Positions 36,247-44,487 of a stretch of 64,000 nucleotides of DNA are shown here, piece after piece. The first letter of the stretch is position 1; each line of letters starts with the position of its first letter. The position numbers and the translations under genes are program-made. The notes beneath the pieces are model-generated. The model saw nothing but the letters and a program-made list of their open reading frames with translations. It did no database searches and was not told the origin of the DNA. The DNA comes from JBOHRN01 sp050732775 (GTDB lineage: Bacteria > Gemmatimonadota > Gemmatimonadetes > Longimicrobiales > Longimicrobiaceae), in the NCBI GenBank assembly GCA_050732775.1, contig JBOHRN010000029.1:1-64000 (forward strand). Direction: 5' to 3'.

Positions 36247-37001
36247 GCCGCCTCCGCTCGCTTCCCGGTTAGGTACGGCGCCCGCAACTTGACCGGTTGG
36301 GGCCGGCGCTTGAGCCGCAGGTTGAGCGCCTCCACGAAGACCGAGAAGCCCATGGCAAAGTAGATGTAACCCTTGGGAATGTGCTGCTCCAGTCCTTCGG
36401 CCACCAGGGTCATGCCGATCAGCAGCAGAAAGCTGAGGGCCAGCATCTTTACGGTCGGATGCCTCTCCACGAAGTCGCCGATGGTGTTGGCCGAAACCAT
36501 CATGAAGCCGACCGCGACCACCACCGCCGTGATCATCACCCAGAGATCCTCCGCCATGCCCACCGCGGTGATCACCGAGTCGAGCGAAAAGACCGCGTCC
36601 AGCAGAACTATCTGGAAGATCACCCCTCCGAACGACACCGCCGCCCTAGCCTCGGACCGCCCCTCCTCCCCCTCCAGCTTGTCGTGGATCTCGAAGGTCG
36701 CCTTCGCCAGGAGGAAGAGCCCGCCCGCGATGAGGATGAGGTCGCGCCCCGAGATCTCTTGCGCGAGTAGCTCGAAGAGGGGCCGGGTGAGCCCCATCAC
36801 CCAGGAGATGGCGAAGAGCAGCGCCACCCGCATGATCATGGCGAGAGCCAGCCCGATCTGGCGAGCCCGGCCCCGTTGCGAAGGGGGGAGTTTGCCGGAG
36901 AGGATGGAGATGAAGACGATGTTGTCGATGCCCAGGACCACTTCCAGCACGGTCAGCGTCGCCAGGGCGATCCAGATCTGGGGGTCGGCGAGGAAGTCCA
37001 T
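36243..37001 (-). CDS. TerC-family integral membrane protein
   Basis: A 252-aa protein with about seven hydrophobic segments and the TerC features LEVVLGIDNIVFISILSGKLP near the start and LLDAVFSLDSVITAVGM in the middle; the intramembrane Asp residues in these two repeats are typical. Family members export Mn(2+) or assist metalation of secreted enzymes; the name derives from tellurite resistance but this gene alone does not indicate it. ATG at 37001. A yybP-ykoY-type riboswitch was not recognised in the 80 bases upstream. Confidence 0.9.
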   Translation of the reverse strand: MDFLADPQIWIALATLTVLEVVLGIDNIVFISILSGKLPPSQRGRARQIGLALAMIMRVALLFAISWVMGLTRPLFELLAQEISGRDLILIAGGLFLLAKATFEIHDKLEGEEGRSEARAAVSFGGVIFQIVLLDAVFSLDSVITAVGMAEDLWVMITAVVVAVGFMMVSANTIGDFVERHPTVKMLALSFLLLIGMTLVAEGLEQHIPKGYIYFAMGFSVFVEALNLRLKRRPQPVKLRAPYLTGKRAEAA

Positions 37002-37081
37002 GGAAGTCGGGGGTTAGGATGACCGGGGCGGCAAGTTGGCCAACCACCGGAGCCAGGGCAACCGTCTGTCAGCCGGGGGGT

Positions 37082-37291
37082 TCAGGAGACGGAATCCTCC
37101 CCCGTCCCGTCCAGCAACTCGCCTACTTCATGCTCCCTCTCGCGGGCGCGCTCTTCGGCCCGTTCGGCCGCCTCGCGGGCCGGGGAGGTGCGCTTCTCGA
37201 CCGGGTTGGGCGGTTCCTCGCCCGACGAACACGCCCCGGACAAACAGAGCAGCGCGACCCCGATGGTGGCGAGGGGTCGGTACCGACTCAC
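37082..37291 (-). CDS. Small predicted lipoprotein
   Basis: A 69-aa protein with leader YRPLATIGVALLCLSGACSS and then a highly charged helix (EAAERAEERAREREHEVGEL), so a Cys-anchored coiled-coil peptide is likely. GTG at 37291 overlaps the stop of the small membrane protein as GTGA, the best evidence that both are genuine genes. The longer frame to 37435 is rejected because it covers the neighbour. No homologue recognised. Confidence 0.6.
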   Translation of the reverse strand: MSRYRPLATIGVALLCLSGACSSGEEPPNPVEKRTSPAREAAERAEERAREREHEVGELLDGTGEDSVS

Positions 37292-37518
37292 GGAGTCCGC
37301 TCCGCGCGGCCCGGAGGCGGCACCGCTTTGCGGAGCACCATCCCCACAATGAAGAGGGCGGCTGGCGGCAGGGCGTAGACTGGTCCGAACGCCAGGGCAC
37401 TCGCCACGCACGCCGCGAACCAGAATACCTTCCACACCACCGACTCCAGTTGCGTGAGCACCGCCACCACGAAAGGGGGGACGATCACCAGGTACGCCAC
37501 TACTGTCAGTGTATCCAT
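37288..37518 (-). CDS. Small membrane protein with two hydrophobic segments
   Basis: A 76-aa protein with hydrophobic stretches at about residues 4-22 (VVAYLVIVPPFVVAVLT) and 28-62 (VFWFAACVASALAFG, then LPPAALFIVGMVL), ending in a short basic/proline tail. ATG at 37518, without a clear Shine-Dalgarno. It is coupled to the small lipoprotein gene by a four-base overlap and lies back to back with the B12-subunit gene. Function unknown. Confidence 0.62.
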   Translation of the reverse strand: MDTLTVVAYLVIVPPFVVAVLTQLESVVWKVFWFAACVASALAFGPVYALPPAALFIVGMVLRKAVPPPGRAERTP

Positions 37519-37646
37519 GAGAGAGAATCTACCCGCTTGCGGCTCCGGCTTCCACCCCAGCCCCCTTCGGCTTGCCGGAAAGCCACCTGCCGCGCTACCT
37601 TCTCCCGCCGGTCTAAAGAGTAACCTCCAACTCAGAGCCGAAACAA

Positions 37647-38071
<425 letters not shown>

Positions 38072-38075
<4 letters not shown>

Positions 38076-39712
38076 AGTCCCAGGCGAAAAAGAAGGAGAG
38101 CGGAAAGTCCGCCGAGAGCAGGGCCGGCCGGCTAACCAGCGAGCTACGCGATCTGGAGGAACGGCTCCGGCTGGGGGGCGGCGAGGAGCGCGTCCAGCGC
38201 CAGCACGACCAGGGCAAGCTCACCGCGCGAGAACGGATCGGCTTGCTCCTTGACCCCGGCACCCGCTTTCTGGAAGTCGGACTGTTAGTGGCTCACGACC
38301 GCTACGATGGCCAGGCGCCCGCCGCGGGCGTGGTAACCGGGGTGGGCACCGTGCACGGCCGCGAGGTAGTGGTGGTGGCCAACGACGCCACCGTCAAGGC
38401 GGGCTCCTGGTGGCCGGAAACCATCACCAAGATGCTCCGGGCCCAGGAGATCGCCATGCGCTGCCGGGTTCCGATCGTTTATCTGGTCGACTCGGCGGGG
38501 GTAAACTTACCTTACCAAGAAGGTGTTTTTCCGGGCCAGTACGGGGCGGCCCGCGTTTTTCACTACAACTCCATCATGCGGCGCTACCTGAAAGTGCCGC
38601 AGCTCGCCGCGGTCATGGGGCCGTGCATCGCCGGTGGCGCCTACCTGCCCGCTCTCTCCGACGTGATTCTGATGGTCGAGGGTACCTCCTTCATGGGGCT
38701 CGGCGGTCCCAACCTGGTCAAAGGCGCCACCGGCCAGAGCGTGGACTCGGAGACGCTCGGCGGGGCGTGGACCCACAACGCCATCTCGGGCGTGGCCCAC
38801 TACCGGGTGCCCGACGACCGGGCGTGCCTCGGCCAGCTGCGCGAGCTGGTCTCGGAGCTACCCCGCCCTCCCCAACCCTCGCTGCCACTCTCCGAGCCCG
38901 AAAAGCCGGCCCAGCCCGAAAGCGACCTGTACGACATCCTGCCAGAGGACCACCGACAGCCGTACCAGGTGCGCGACGTCTTCCGCTGCCTCTTCGACCA
39001 CGGCGACCTGGACGAGTTCCAAGCCGACCACGCCCCCGAGATGATCTGCGGCCACGCCCGCCTCGAAGGCATCCCGGTGGGGGTCGTAGCCAACGCCCGC
39101 GGCATGCTCAAGGACCCGCACGGCGGCCCTCCCAAGTTCGGCGGCATCGTATACAGCGACAGCGCCGAAAAAGCTGGCTACTTCATCGAAACCGTCTCCC
39201 GGCACGGCACTCCGATCCTCTTCCTCCAGGACGTCGCGGGTTTCATGGTGGGCCCCGAGGCCGAGCACTCCGGCATCATCCGGGCGGGCGCCCGCTTCGT
39301 GGAGGCGATGGCGACGGCCTCCGTGCCCAAGCTGGTGCTCACCGTAAACCACGCCTCGGGGGCGGGCTACTACGCCATGGCCGGGCAGGGCTTCGACCCC
39401 GACTTCATCTTCACCTGGCCCACCGGCCGGATGGGGGTGATGGAGGGGGATTCGGCCGTGATGGCTCTGTTCGGCGGCCAACTCGACCAGCTCAAGAAGG
39501 AGGGCAAGGAGCCGGACGAAGAAACGCGGCGGAAGGTAGCAAGGGTGCGCGCTGACTACGAGCGGCAACTCGACGCCAAGTACGCGGCGGCTCGCGGTTT
39601 CGTGGACGCCGTGATCGCTCCGGAAGAGACTCGCGCCACCATCTCGCTAGCGTTACGGGCCTCTCTCAACAACCCGGGCCCGCACCTGGGTGCCTTCGTG
39701 CTGCCTTCTTGA
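38072..39712 (+). CDS. Acyl-CoA carboxylase carboxyltransferase (beta) subunit
   Basis: A 546-aa crotonase-fold enzyme transferring CO2 from carboxybiotin to an acyl-CoA. Two halves are visible: N-terminal with VYLVDSAGVNLPYQ and GPCIAGGAYLPALSD, C-terminal with ILFLQDVAGFMVG and NHASGAGYYAMAG. Details such as the segment KDPHGGPPKFGG and the YDILPEDHRQPY linker recall methylcrotonyl/geranyl-CoA carboxylases (MccB/AtuC) more than PccB, so the acyl substrate is open. GTG at 38072 overlaps the B12-subunit stop as GTGA. Its biotin carboxylase and carrier partners are probably those at 22500-24501. Confidence 0.9.
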
Positions 39713-39758
39713 CAGCGATCCTCTGCGCTGAGAACAACGCCTTCGCCACCGCCTGACC

Positions 39759-41141
39759 ATGGTACCGACCCCTCCCGACAACATCCGCGTCGCCTCGGGC
39801 CAGGGCTTCTGGGGTGACCAGCTCGACGCCCCGCGCCAGCAGATCGAGAACGGACCCATCGACTACCTGATGCTCGACTACCTGGCCGAAGTCACCATGT
39901 CGATCATGCAGAAGCAGCGCAGCCGCGACCCCTCGGCCGGTTACGCCAGCGACTTTATCGCGATGATGGGAGAGGCGTTTCCGCTGGTGGTGAAAAAGGG
40001 TATCAGGGTGGTGGCTAACGCGGGGGGGGTGAACCCCGCGGCGTGCGGCGAGGCCGTGCTCGAGGCGGCCCGCCAAGCGGGCTTGGCGGGGAAGGCGCGG
40101 GTGGGGGTGATCACCGGTGACGACATCCTGGCGCGGCTGCCGGAACTGATCGAGAACGGGGTCGAACTCCGCAACCTGGAGACGGGCGAACCGCTCGCCC
40201 CGGTGCTCGACCGGGTGCAGAGCGCAAACGCCTATCTGGGCGCCCGCCCCATCGTGGAGGCGCTGAAGAGTGGAGCGGAAGTTGTCGTGGCGGGGCGCAC
40301 CACCGACACGGCGCTCACCTACGCCCCCATGATCCACGCCTTCGGCTGGGGGTGGGAGGATTACGACCAGATCGCTTCCGGCGTCGTGGCAGGCCACATC
40401 AACGAGTGCGGAGCCCAGGCGTCCGGGGGCAACTCTCTGGCCGGGTGGCGGTCGGTGGAGGGGTTGGCCAGGGTGGGCTACCCGATCATCGAGGCGTCGG
40501 CCGACGGCAGTTTCGTGGTCACCAAGCACGAAGGCAGCGGGGGCCGGATAGACCCGGCCGTGGTCAAGGAGCAGCTCCTGTACGAGATGGGAGACCCGGC
40601 CGGGTACATCACCCCGGACGCGGTGGCCGACTTTACCACCATCCGGCTGGAGGAGGGCGGGCGCGACCGCGTCAGGGTCCACGGGGTGCGGGGACGCCCA
40701 CCCACGGATACGCTCAAGGTGAGCGTATCGTACGCCGCCGGGTGGAAGGCGGCGGGCACCCTGGTCTACGCCTGGCCCGACGCGGTGGATAAGGCGAGGG
40801 CCGCCGACCGGGTGCTGCGGGAGCGGCTCGAGCTATTGCGGCTCGAGTTCGACCAGGTACTCACCGAGTACGTGGGGTGGAACGCCTGCCACGGTCCGCT
40901 GGCGGGACCGCCTCCCGACCTCCCCGAGGTCACAGTCCGGTGGGGAGTGCGCTCCCGTGAGCGGGAAGCGGTGGAGCGCTTCACCAAGGAGATCGCCCCG
41001 CTCGTGCTCGCCGGGCCGCCCTCGGTGACCGGCTTCGCTGGTGGGCGCCCGCGAGTTCAGGAGGTGGTGGCGTACTGGCCAGCGCTGATACCCAAGCGCG
41101 AGGTGGAGCCGTACCTGAAGGTGGATGTCCGCACCGCGTAG
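39759..41141 (+). CDS. AtuA-family protein (DUF1446)
   Basis: A 460-aa protein beginning IRVASGQGFWGDQLDAPRQ, with YLMLDYLAEVTMSIMQKQR and NAGGVNPAACGEAVLEAA, the signature of the acyclic terpene utilisation AtuA family. The biochemical role of AtuA is not established; in Pseudomonas it is needed for citronellol/geraniol catabolism next to a geranyl-CoA carboxylase. Here too it follows a carboxyltransferase gene (46-bp gap), supporting a CoA-thioester or hydroxyacyl step in the same pathway. ATG at 39759. Confidence 0.9.
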   Translation: MVPTPPDNIRVASGQGFWGDQLDAPRQQIENGPIDYLMLDYLAEVTMSIMQKQRSRDPSAGYASDFIAMMGEAFPLVVKKGIRVVANAGGVNPAACGEAVLEAARQAGLAGKARVGVITGDDILARLPELIENGVELRNLETGEPLAPVLDRVQSANAYLGARPIVEALKSGAEVVVAGRTTDTALTYAPMIHAFGWGWEDYDQIASGVVAGHINECGAQASGGNSLAGWRSVEGLARVGYPIIEASADGSFVVTKHEGSGGRIDPAVVKEQLLYEMGDPAGYITPDAVADFTTIRLEEGGRDRVRVHGVRGRPPTDTLKVSVSYAAGWKAAGTLVYAWPDAVDKARAADRVLRERLELLRLEFDQVLTEYVGWNACHGPLAGPPPDLPEVTVRWGVRSREREAVERFTKEIAPLVLAGPPSVTGFAGGRPRVQEVVAYWPALIPKREVEPYLKVDVRTA

Positions 41142-41177
41142 GCAAGTCGGGATCGAGGCCGAAGCCGTGCTCGATCC

Positions 41178-42101
41178 ATGAGAGTCATCTTCCTCGGCAC
41201 GGCGGCGTCCCGGCCCACGGTCAAGCGGAACGTGAGCGCCCTCATGCTCCAGCGCGAGGGGGAATCCTTCCTCTTCGACTGCGGCGAGGGGACTCAGCGC
41301 CAGATGATGCGCTACGGGACCGGCTTTTCGCTCAACGACATCTTCTTTACCCACCTGCACGCCGACCACTTTCTCGGCGTAATCGGGCTGCTGCGCACCC
41401 TCGGGCTCCAGGACCGCCGGGAGCCGGTGGAGCTGTGGTGCCCGGCAGGCACCGAAACGATCCTCCACGACGCCGTGAAGCTAGGCGTGGAGCGAGTCCC
41501 CTTCCCCGTCAGCGTCAACGGATTGGAGCCGGAGGGTACCCTCGACCGGGGAGAGTTCGTGATTACCCCCTTCCAGACCCAGCACGGCCCCCGCTGCCTG
41601 GGGTACGCCGTGGTCGAAAAAGACCGGCTCGGCCGCTTTGAACCGGAGCGCGCCCGCGCCTTGGGCGTACCCGAGGGGCCGCTCTGGGGACGCCTGCACC
41701 GGGGAGAAAGGGTAGAGGTGGAGGGCAAGACCGTTGAGCCCTCCCAACTGGTGGGTCCCCCCCGGCGCGGTCGCAAGGTGGTGTATACGGGCGATACGCG
41801 CCCCTCGGCCGGGGTGGTCTCGGCGGCCTCTCACGCCGACGTGCTCATCCACGAAGCCACCTTCACCGACCGGGACGCCGAGCGCGCGAGAGAGACCCTC
41901 CACGCCACCGCCAGGGAGGCGGCCGGGGTGGCCAAGCAAGCCGGCGCCAAGGCCCTCTACCTGACCCATATCTCTCCCCGCCACGCCGACGACCCGCGCG
42001 CCCTGGAGCGCGAGGCGCGCGAGCTGTTCTCCGGCGCGGTAGCCGCTTACGACGGTCTGGTGGTCGAGGTGCCGTACAGCGACGAACCCCTGCCGGATTG
42101 A
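41178..42101 (+). CDS. rnz: Ribonuclease Z
   Basis: tRNA 3' processing endonuclease, a 307-aa MBL-fold protein. Visible features are MRVIFLGTAASRPT, the zinc motif FTHLHADHFLGVIGLL, VYTGDTRPS with its Asp and the C-terminal ALYLTHISPRHAD. The exosite stretch (PEGPLWGRLHRGE) is the standard tRNase Z element. ATG at 41178, 36 bases after the AtuA gene. Confidence 0.96.
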   Translation: MRVIFLGTAASRPTVKRNVSALMLQREGESFLFDCGEGTQRQMMRYGTGFSLNDIFFTHLHADHFLGVIGLLRTLGLQDRREPVELWCPAGTETILHDAVKLGVERVPFPVSVNGLEPEGTLDRGEFVITPFQTQHGPRCLGYAVVEKDRLGRFEPERARALGVPEGPLWGRLHRGERVEVEGKTVEPSQLVGPPRRGRKVVYTGDTRPSAGVVSAASHADVLIHEATFTDRDAERARETLHATAREAAGVAKQAGAKALYLTHISPRHADDPRALEREARELFSGAVAAYDGLVVEVPYSDEPLPD

Positions 42102-42204
42102 CCGGCAGAGCCGCCATTCCAAGCCGATTTGGCGGCTGAAGGCAGGCACGGCTCGTGCGCATAAGCTCAACTTACCGGCTTGACAGATGAACCCCGGTGG
42201 TACA

Positions 42205-42245
42205 TTGTTATCCGGTTATTAGCACTCCTATAATAGGAGTGCCAA
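42205..42245 (+). promoter_or_regulatory. groESL promoter with embedded CIRCE operator
   Basis: The inverted repeat TTAGCACTC (42219-42227), nine bases, GAGTGCCAA (42237-42245) matches the HrcA-binding CIRCE element with one mismatch in the right arm. The nine-base spacer contains a perfect TATAAT (42229-42234), with TTGTTA (42205-42210) as -35 at 18 nt, so repressor binding would cover the -10 box itself. A consensus TTGACA at 42180-42185 with TACATT at 42201 (15-nt spacer) may be a second promoter. HrcA is not in the window. Confidence 0.93.
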
Positions 42246-42285
42246 CAGAAACGTACACACATCCACAGGAGGAGGGCACGCAGCA

Positions 42286-42591
42286 ATGGCTACCGCCACC
42301 GCAACCCAGATCAAGCCGCTATCCGACCGGGTGGTCATCAAGGCGCTCGAAGAGACCGAACAGATGAAGGGAGGTCTCTACATCCCCGACACGGCCAAGG
42401 AGAAGCCGCAGCAGGGCAAGGTCATCGCCGTGGGACCGGGCAGGATCAGCGACGAGGGCAAGCGCATCGACCCAGAGCTCAAGAAGGGTAACAAGGTCTT
42501 GTACGGGAAGTACAGCGGGACCGAGGTCACCGTGGGAGACGAGCAGTACCTGATCCTGCGCGAGTCGGACGTTTTGGCAATCGTTACCTAA
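42286..42591 (+). CDS. groES: Co-chaperonin GroES (Hsp10)
   Basis: Lid of the GroEL folding chamber. The 101-aa protein has IKPLSDRVVIKALEETEQMKGG, the mobile loop GGLYIPDTAKEKPQ and GKVIAVGPG, ending SDVLAIVT. ATG at 42286 follows an ACAGGAGGAGG Shine-Dalgarno, one of the strongest in the window. Heat-shock regulation through the upstream CIRCE is expected. Operon with groEL. Confidence 0.98.
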   Translation: MATATATQIKPLSDRVVIKALEETEQMKGGLYIPDTAKEKPQQGKVIAVGPGRISDEGKRIDPELKKGNKVLYGKYSGTEVTVGDEQYLILRESDVLAIVT

Positions 42592-42632
42592 TCACAACTT
42601 AGCCAATCACCAACAGAGGAGGACGGCAACAC

Positions 42633-44264
42633 ATGGCAGCCAAGGATTTAGTCTTCAACACCGAGGCGCGCAGCGCTCTCAAAAGGGGCATCGACAAGCT
42701 CGCCGCCGCGGTCAAGATCACGCTCGGCCCCAAGGGCCGGAACGTGGTCATCGACCGTAAATTCGGCTCCCCCACCATCACCAAGGACGGGGTGACCGTG
42801 GCCAAGGAAGTCGAGCTGGAAGACCCGGTCGAGAACATGGGCGCCCAGATGGTCAAGGAGGTCGCCACCAAGACTAGCGACCTGGCCGGAGACGGTACTA
42901 CCACCGCCACCGTGCTGGCCCAGGCCATCTTTCGCGAAGGCCTCAAAGTGGTCACCGCCGGCTCCAACCCGATGGGGGTCAAGCGGGGTATCGACAAGGC
43001 GGTAGATCGAGTGGTCGCGCAGCTCAAGGAGATCTCCGTGGAGACCGCGGGCAAGAAGGAGATCGCCCAGGTCGGCACCATCTCCGCCAACAGCGACCCC
43101 GAGATCGGTGACCTGATCGCCGACGCCATGGAGAAAGTCGGCAAGGACGGAGTCATCACGGTCGAAGAGGCGAAGGGGCTCGAGACCACCCTGGAGACGG
43201 TAGACGGGATGCAGTTCGACCGCGGCTACCTGTCCCCCTACTTCGTGACTGACCCGGACCGGATGGAGGCGGCCCTCGAGGACGCGCTCATCCTCATCCA
43301 CGACAAGAAGATCTCCTCCATGAAGGACCTTCTGCCGGTGCTGGAGAAGGTGGCCCAGATGGGCAAGCCGATGCTCATCATCGCCGAGGACGTGGAGGGC
43401 GAGGCGCTCGCCACGCTGGTGGTCAACAAGCTGCGCGGCACCCTCAAGGTGGCGGCGGTCAAGGCCCCCGGCTTCGGCGACCGGCGCAAGGCGATGCTTC
43501 AGGACATCGCCACCCTCACCGGCGGCCAGGTGATCTCCGAAGAAGTCGGTTTCAAACTGGAGAACGCGGTGGTCTCCGACCTCGGGTCGGCCAAGCGGGT
43601 GGTGATCGACAAGGATAACACCACCATCGTGGACGGCGGCGGCAAAAGCGATGACATCAAGGGGCGGATGAACGAGATCCGCAGCGCTATCGACAAGTCC
43701 ACTTCCGACTACGACACAGAGAAGCTCCAGGAGCGGCTCGCCAAGCTGGCCGGAGGGGTGGCGGTAATCAATGTCGGGGCGGCCACCGAGACCGAGATGA
43801 AGGAGAAGAAGGCCCGGGTGGAGGACGCCCTGCACGCAACCCGCGCGGCCGTGGAAGAGGGCATCGTCCCCGGCGGCGGCGTGGCGCTGCTGCGCGCTCA
43901 GTCGGTACTCGCGGCGCTCAAGCTGGACGACGTCGACGAGCAGGTGGGCGTGCGCATCGTGGAGCGGGCGCTGGAGGAGCCGATCCGCCAGATCGTGCTC
44001 AACGCTGGAGCCGAGGGCTCTATCGTGGTCGAAAGGGTTCGCACCGAGAAGAGCAAGAGCTTCGGCTACAACGCCCAGACCGGCGAGTACGAGGACCTGG
44101 TCAAGGCGGGCGTCATAGACCCCACCAAGGTCACCCGGACGGCGCTCCAAAACGCCGCTTCCATCGCCGGACTCCTGATCACCACCGAGGCGGTGGTGGT
44201 GGAGCACCCGGAGGACGAAAAGACCCCGCCGATGCCAGGCGGCGGCATGGGGGACATGTACTGA
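42633..44264 (+). CDS. groEL: Chaperonin GroEL (Hsp60)
   Basis: A 543-aa ATP-dependent chaperonin subunit. Features are KITLGPKGRNVVIDRKFGSPTI-type apical-entry sequence, the ATP loop GDGTTTATVLAQAI, the hinge and apical domains, and VVEEGIVPGGGVALLRA. The tail ends GGGMGDMY, a variant of the GGM repeat. ATG at 42633 after a GAGGAGGA ribosome site, 41 bases behind groES. Followed by a perfect palindromic terminator. Confidence 0.98.
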   Translation: MAAKDLVFNTEARSALKRGIDKLAAAVKITLGPKGRNVVIDRKFGSPTITKDGVTVAKEVELEDPVENMGAQMVKEVATKTSDLAGDGTTTATVLAQAIFREGLKVVTAGSNPMGVKRGIDKAVDRVVAQLKEISVETAGKKEIAQVGTISANSDPEIGDLIADAMEKVGKDGVITVEEAKGLETTLETVDGMQFDRGYLSPYFVTDPDRMEAALEDALILIHDKKISSMKDLLPVLEKVAQMGKPMLIIAEDVEGEALATLVVNKLRGTLKVAAVKAPGFGDRRKAMLQDIATLTGGQVISEEVGFKLENAVVSDLGSAKRVVIDKDNTTIVDGGGKSDDIKGRMNEIRSAIDKSTSDYDTEKLQERLAKLAGGVAVINVGAATETEMKEKKARVEDALHATRAAVEEGIVPGGGVALLRAQSVLAALKLDDVDEQVGVRIVERALEEPIRQIVLNAGAEGSIVVERVRTEKSKSFGYNAQTGEYEDLVKAGVIDPTKVTRTALQNAASIAGLLITTEAVVVEHPEDEKTPPMPGGGMGDMY

Positions 44265-44287
44265 GCCCGTAGACTCGGAAAACCCTC

Positions 44288-44339
44288 AAGGAAAGGGAAG
44301 CCCCGTCCTCCGCGCGGAGGACGGGGCTTCCCTTTCCTT
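44288..44339 (+). terminator. Perfect 52-nt palindrome after groEL
   Basis: Bases 44288-44313 are exactly complementary to 44314-44339, a 26-bp stem with no extra loop bases (in RNA, the central CGCG or so must open). It begins 23 bases after the groEL stop. The stem starts in AAGGAAAGGG and ends CCCTTTCCTT, so the outer T/C-rich arm may serve as a partial U-tract; a long U-run does not follow. Probably a strong bidirectional terminator and 3'-end stabiliser. Confidence 0.85.
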
Positions 44340-44487
44340 ATCCCCTCCGGCAGCGTACCTTTAGGCGGGATCCATACTGGACGCGCGCGGTATGAAACCT
44401 TGGACCGGAGCTACCGGAAACAGGAAAACCCCGTTCCACCGGTGTTTTTCCGGCCCGCTGTCAGAAATTACCCTTCTCGGCCGTTAT

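Noticed and set aside
36243..37001. Tellurite-resistance locus inferred from terC
   Set aside because: A lone TerC-family protein is usually a metal-homeostasis membrane protein; no terB, terD, terE or terZ genes are present.
42648..44207. 519-codon minus-strand open frame opposite groEL
   Set aside because: His/Leu/Asp-rich shadow of a highly conserved gene; no family features.
44392..44487. Start of the TonB receptor at 44392
   Set aside because: It would place more than 80 residues before the signal segment; ATG at 44488 is closer, although even that leaves a long N-region.
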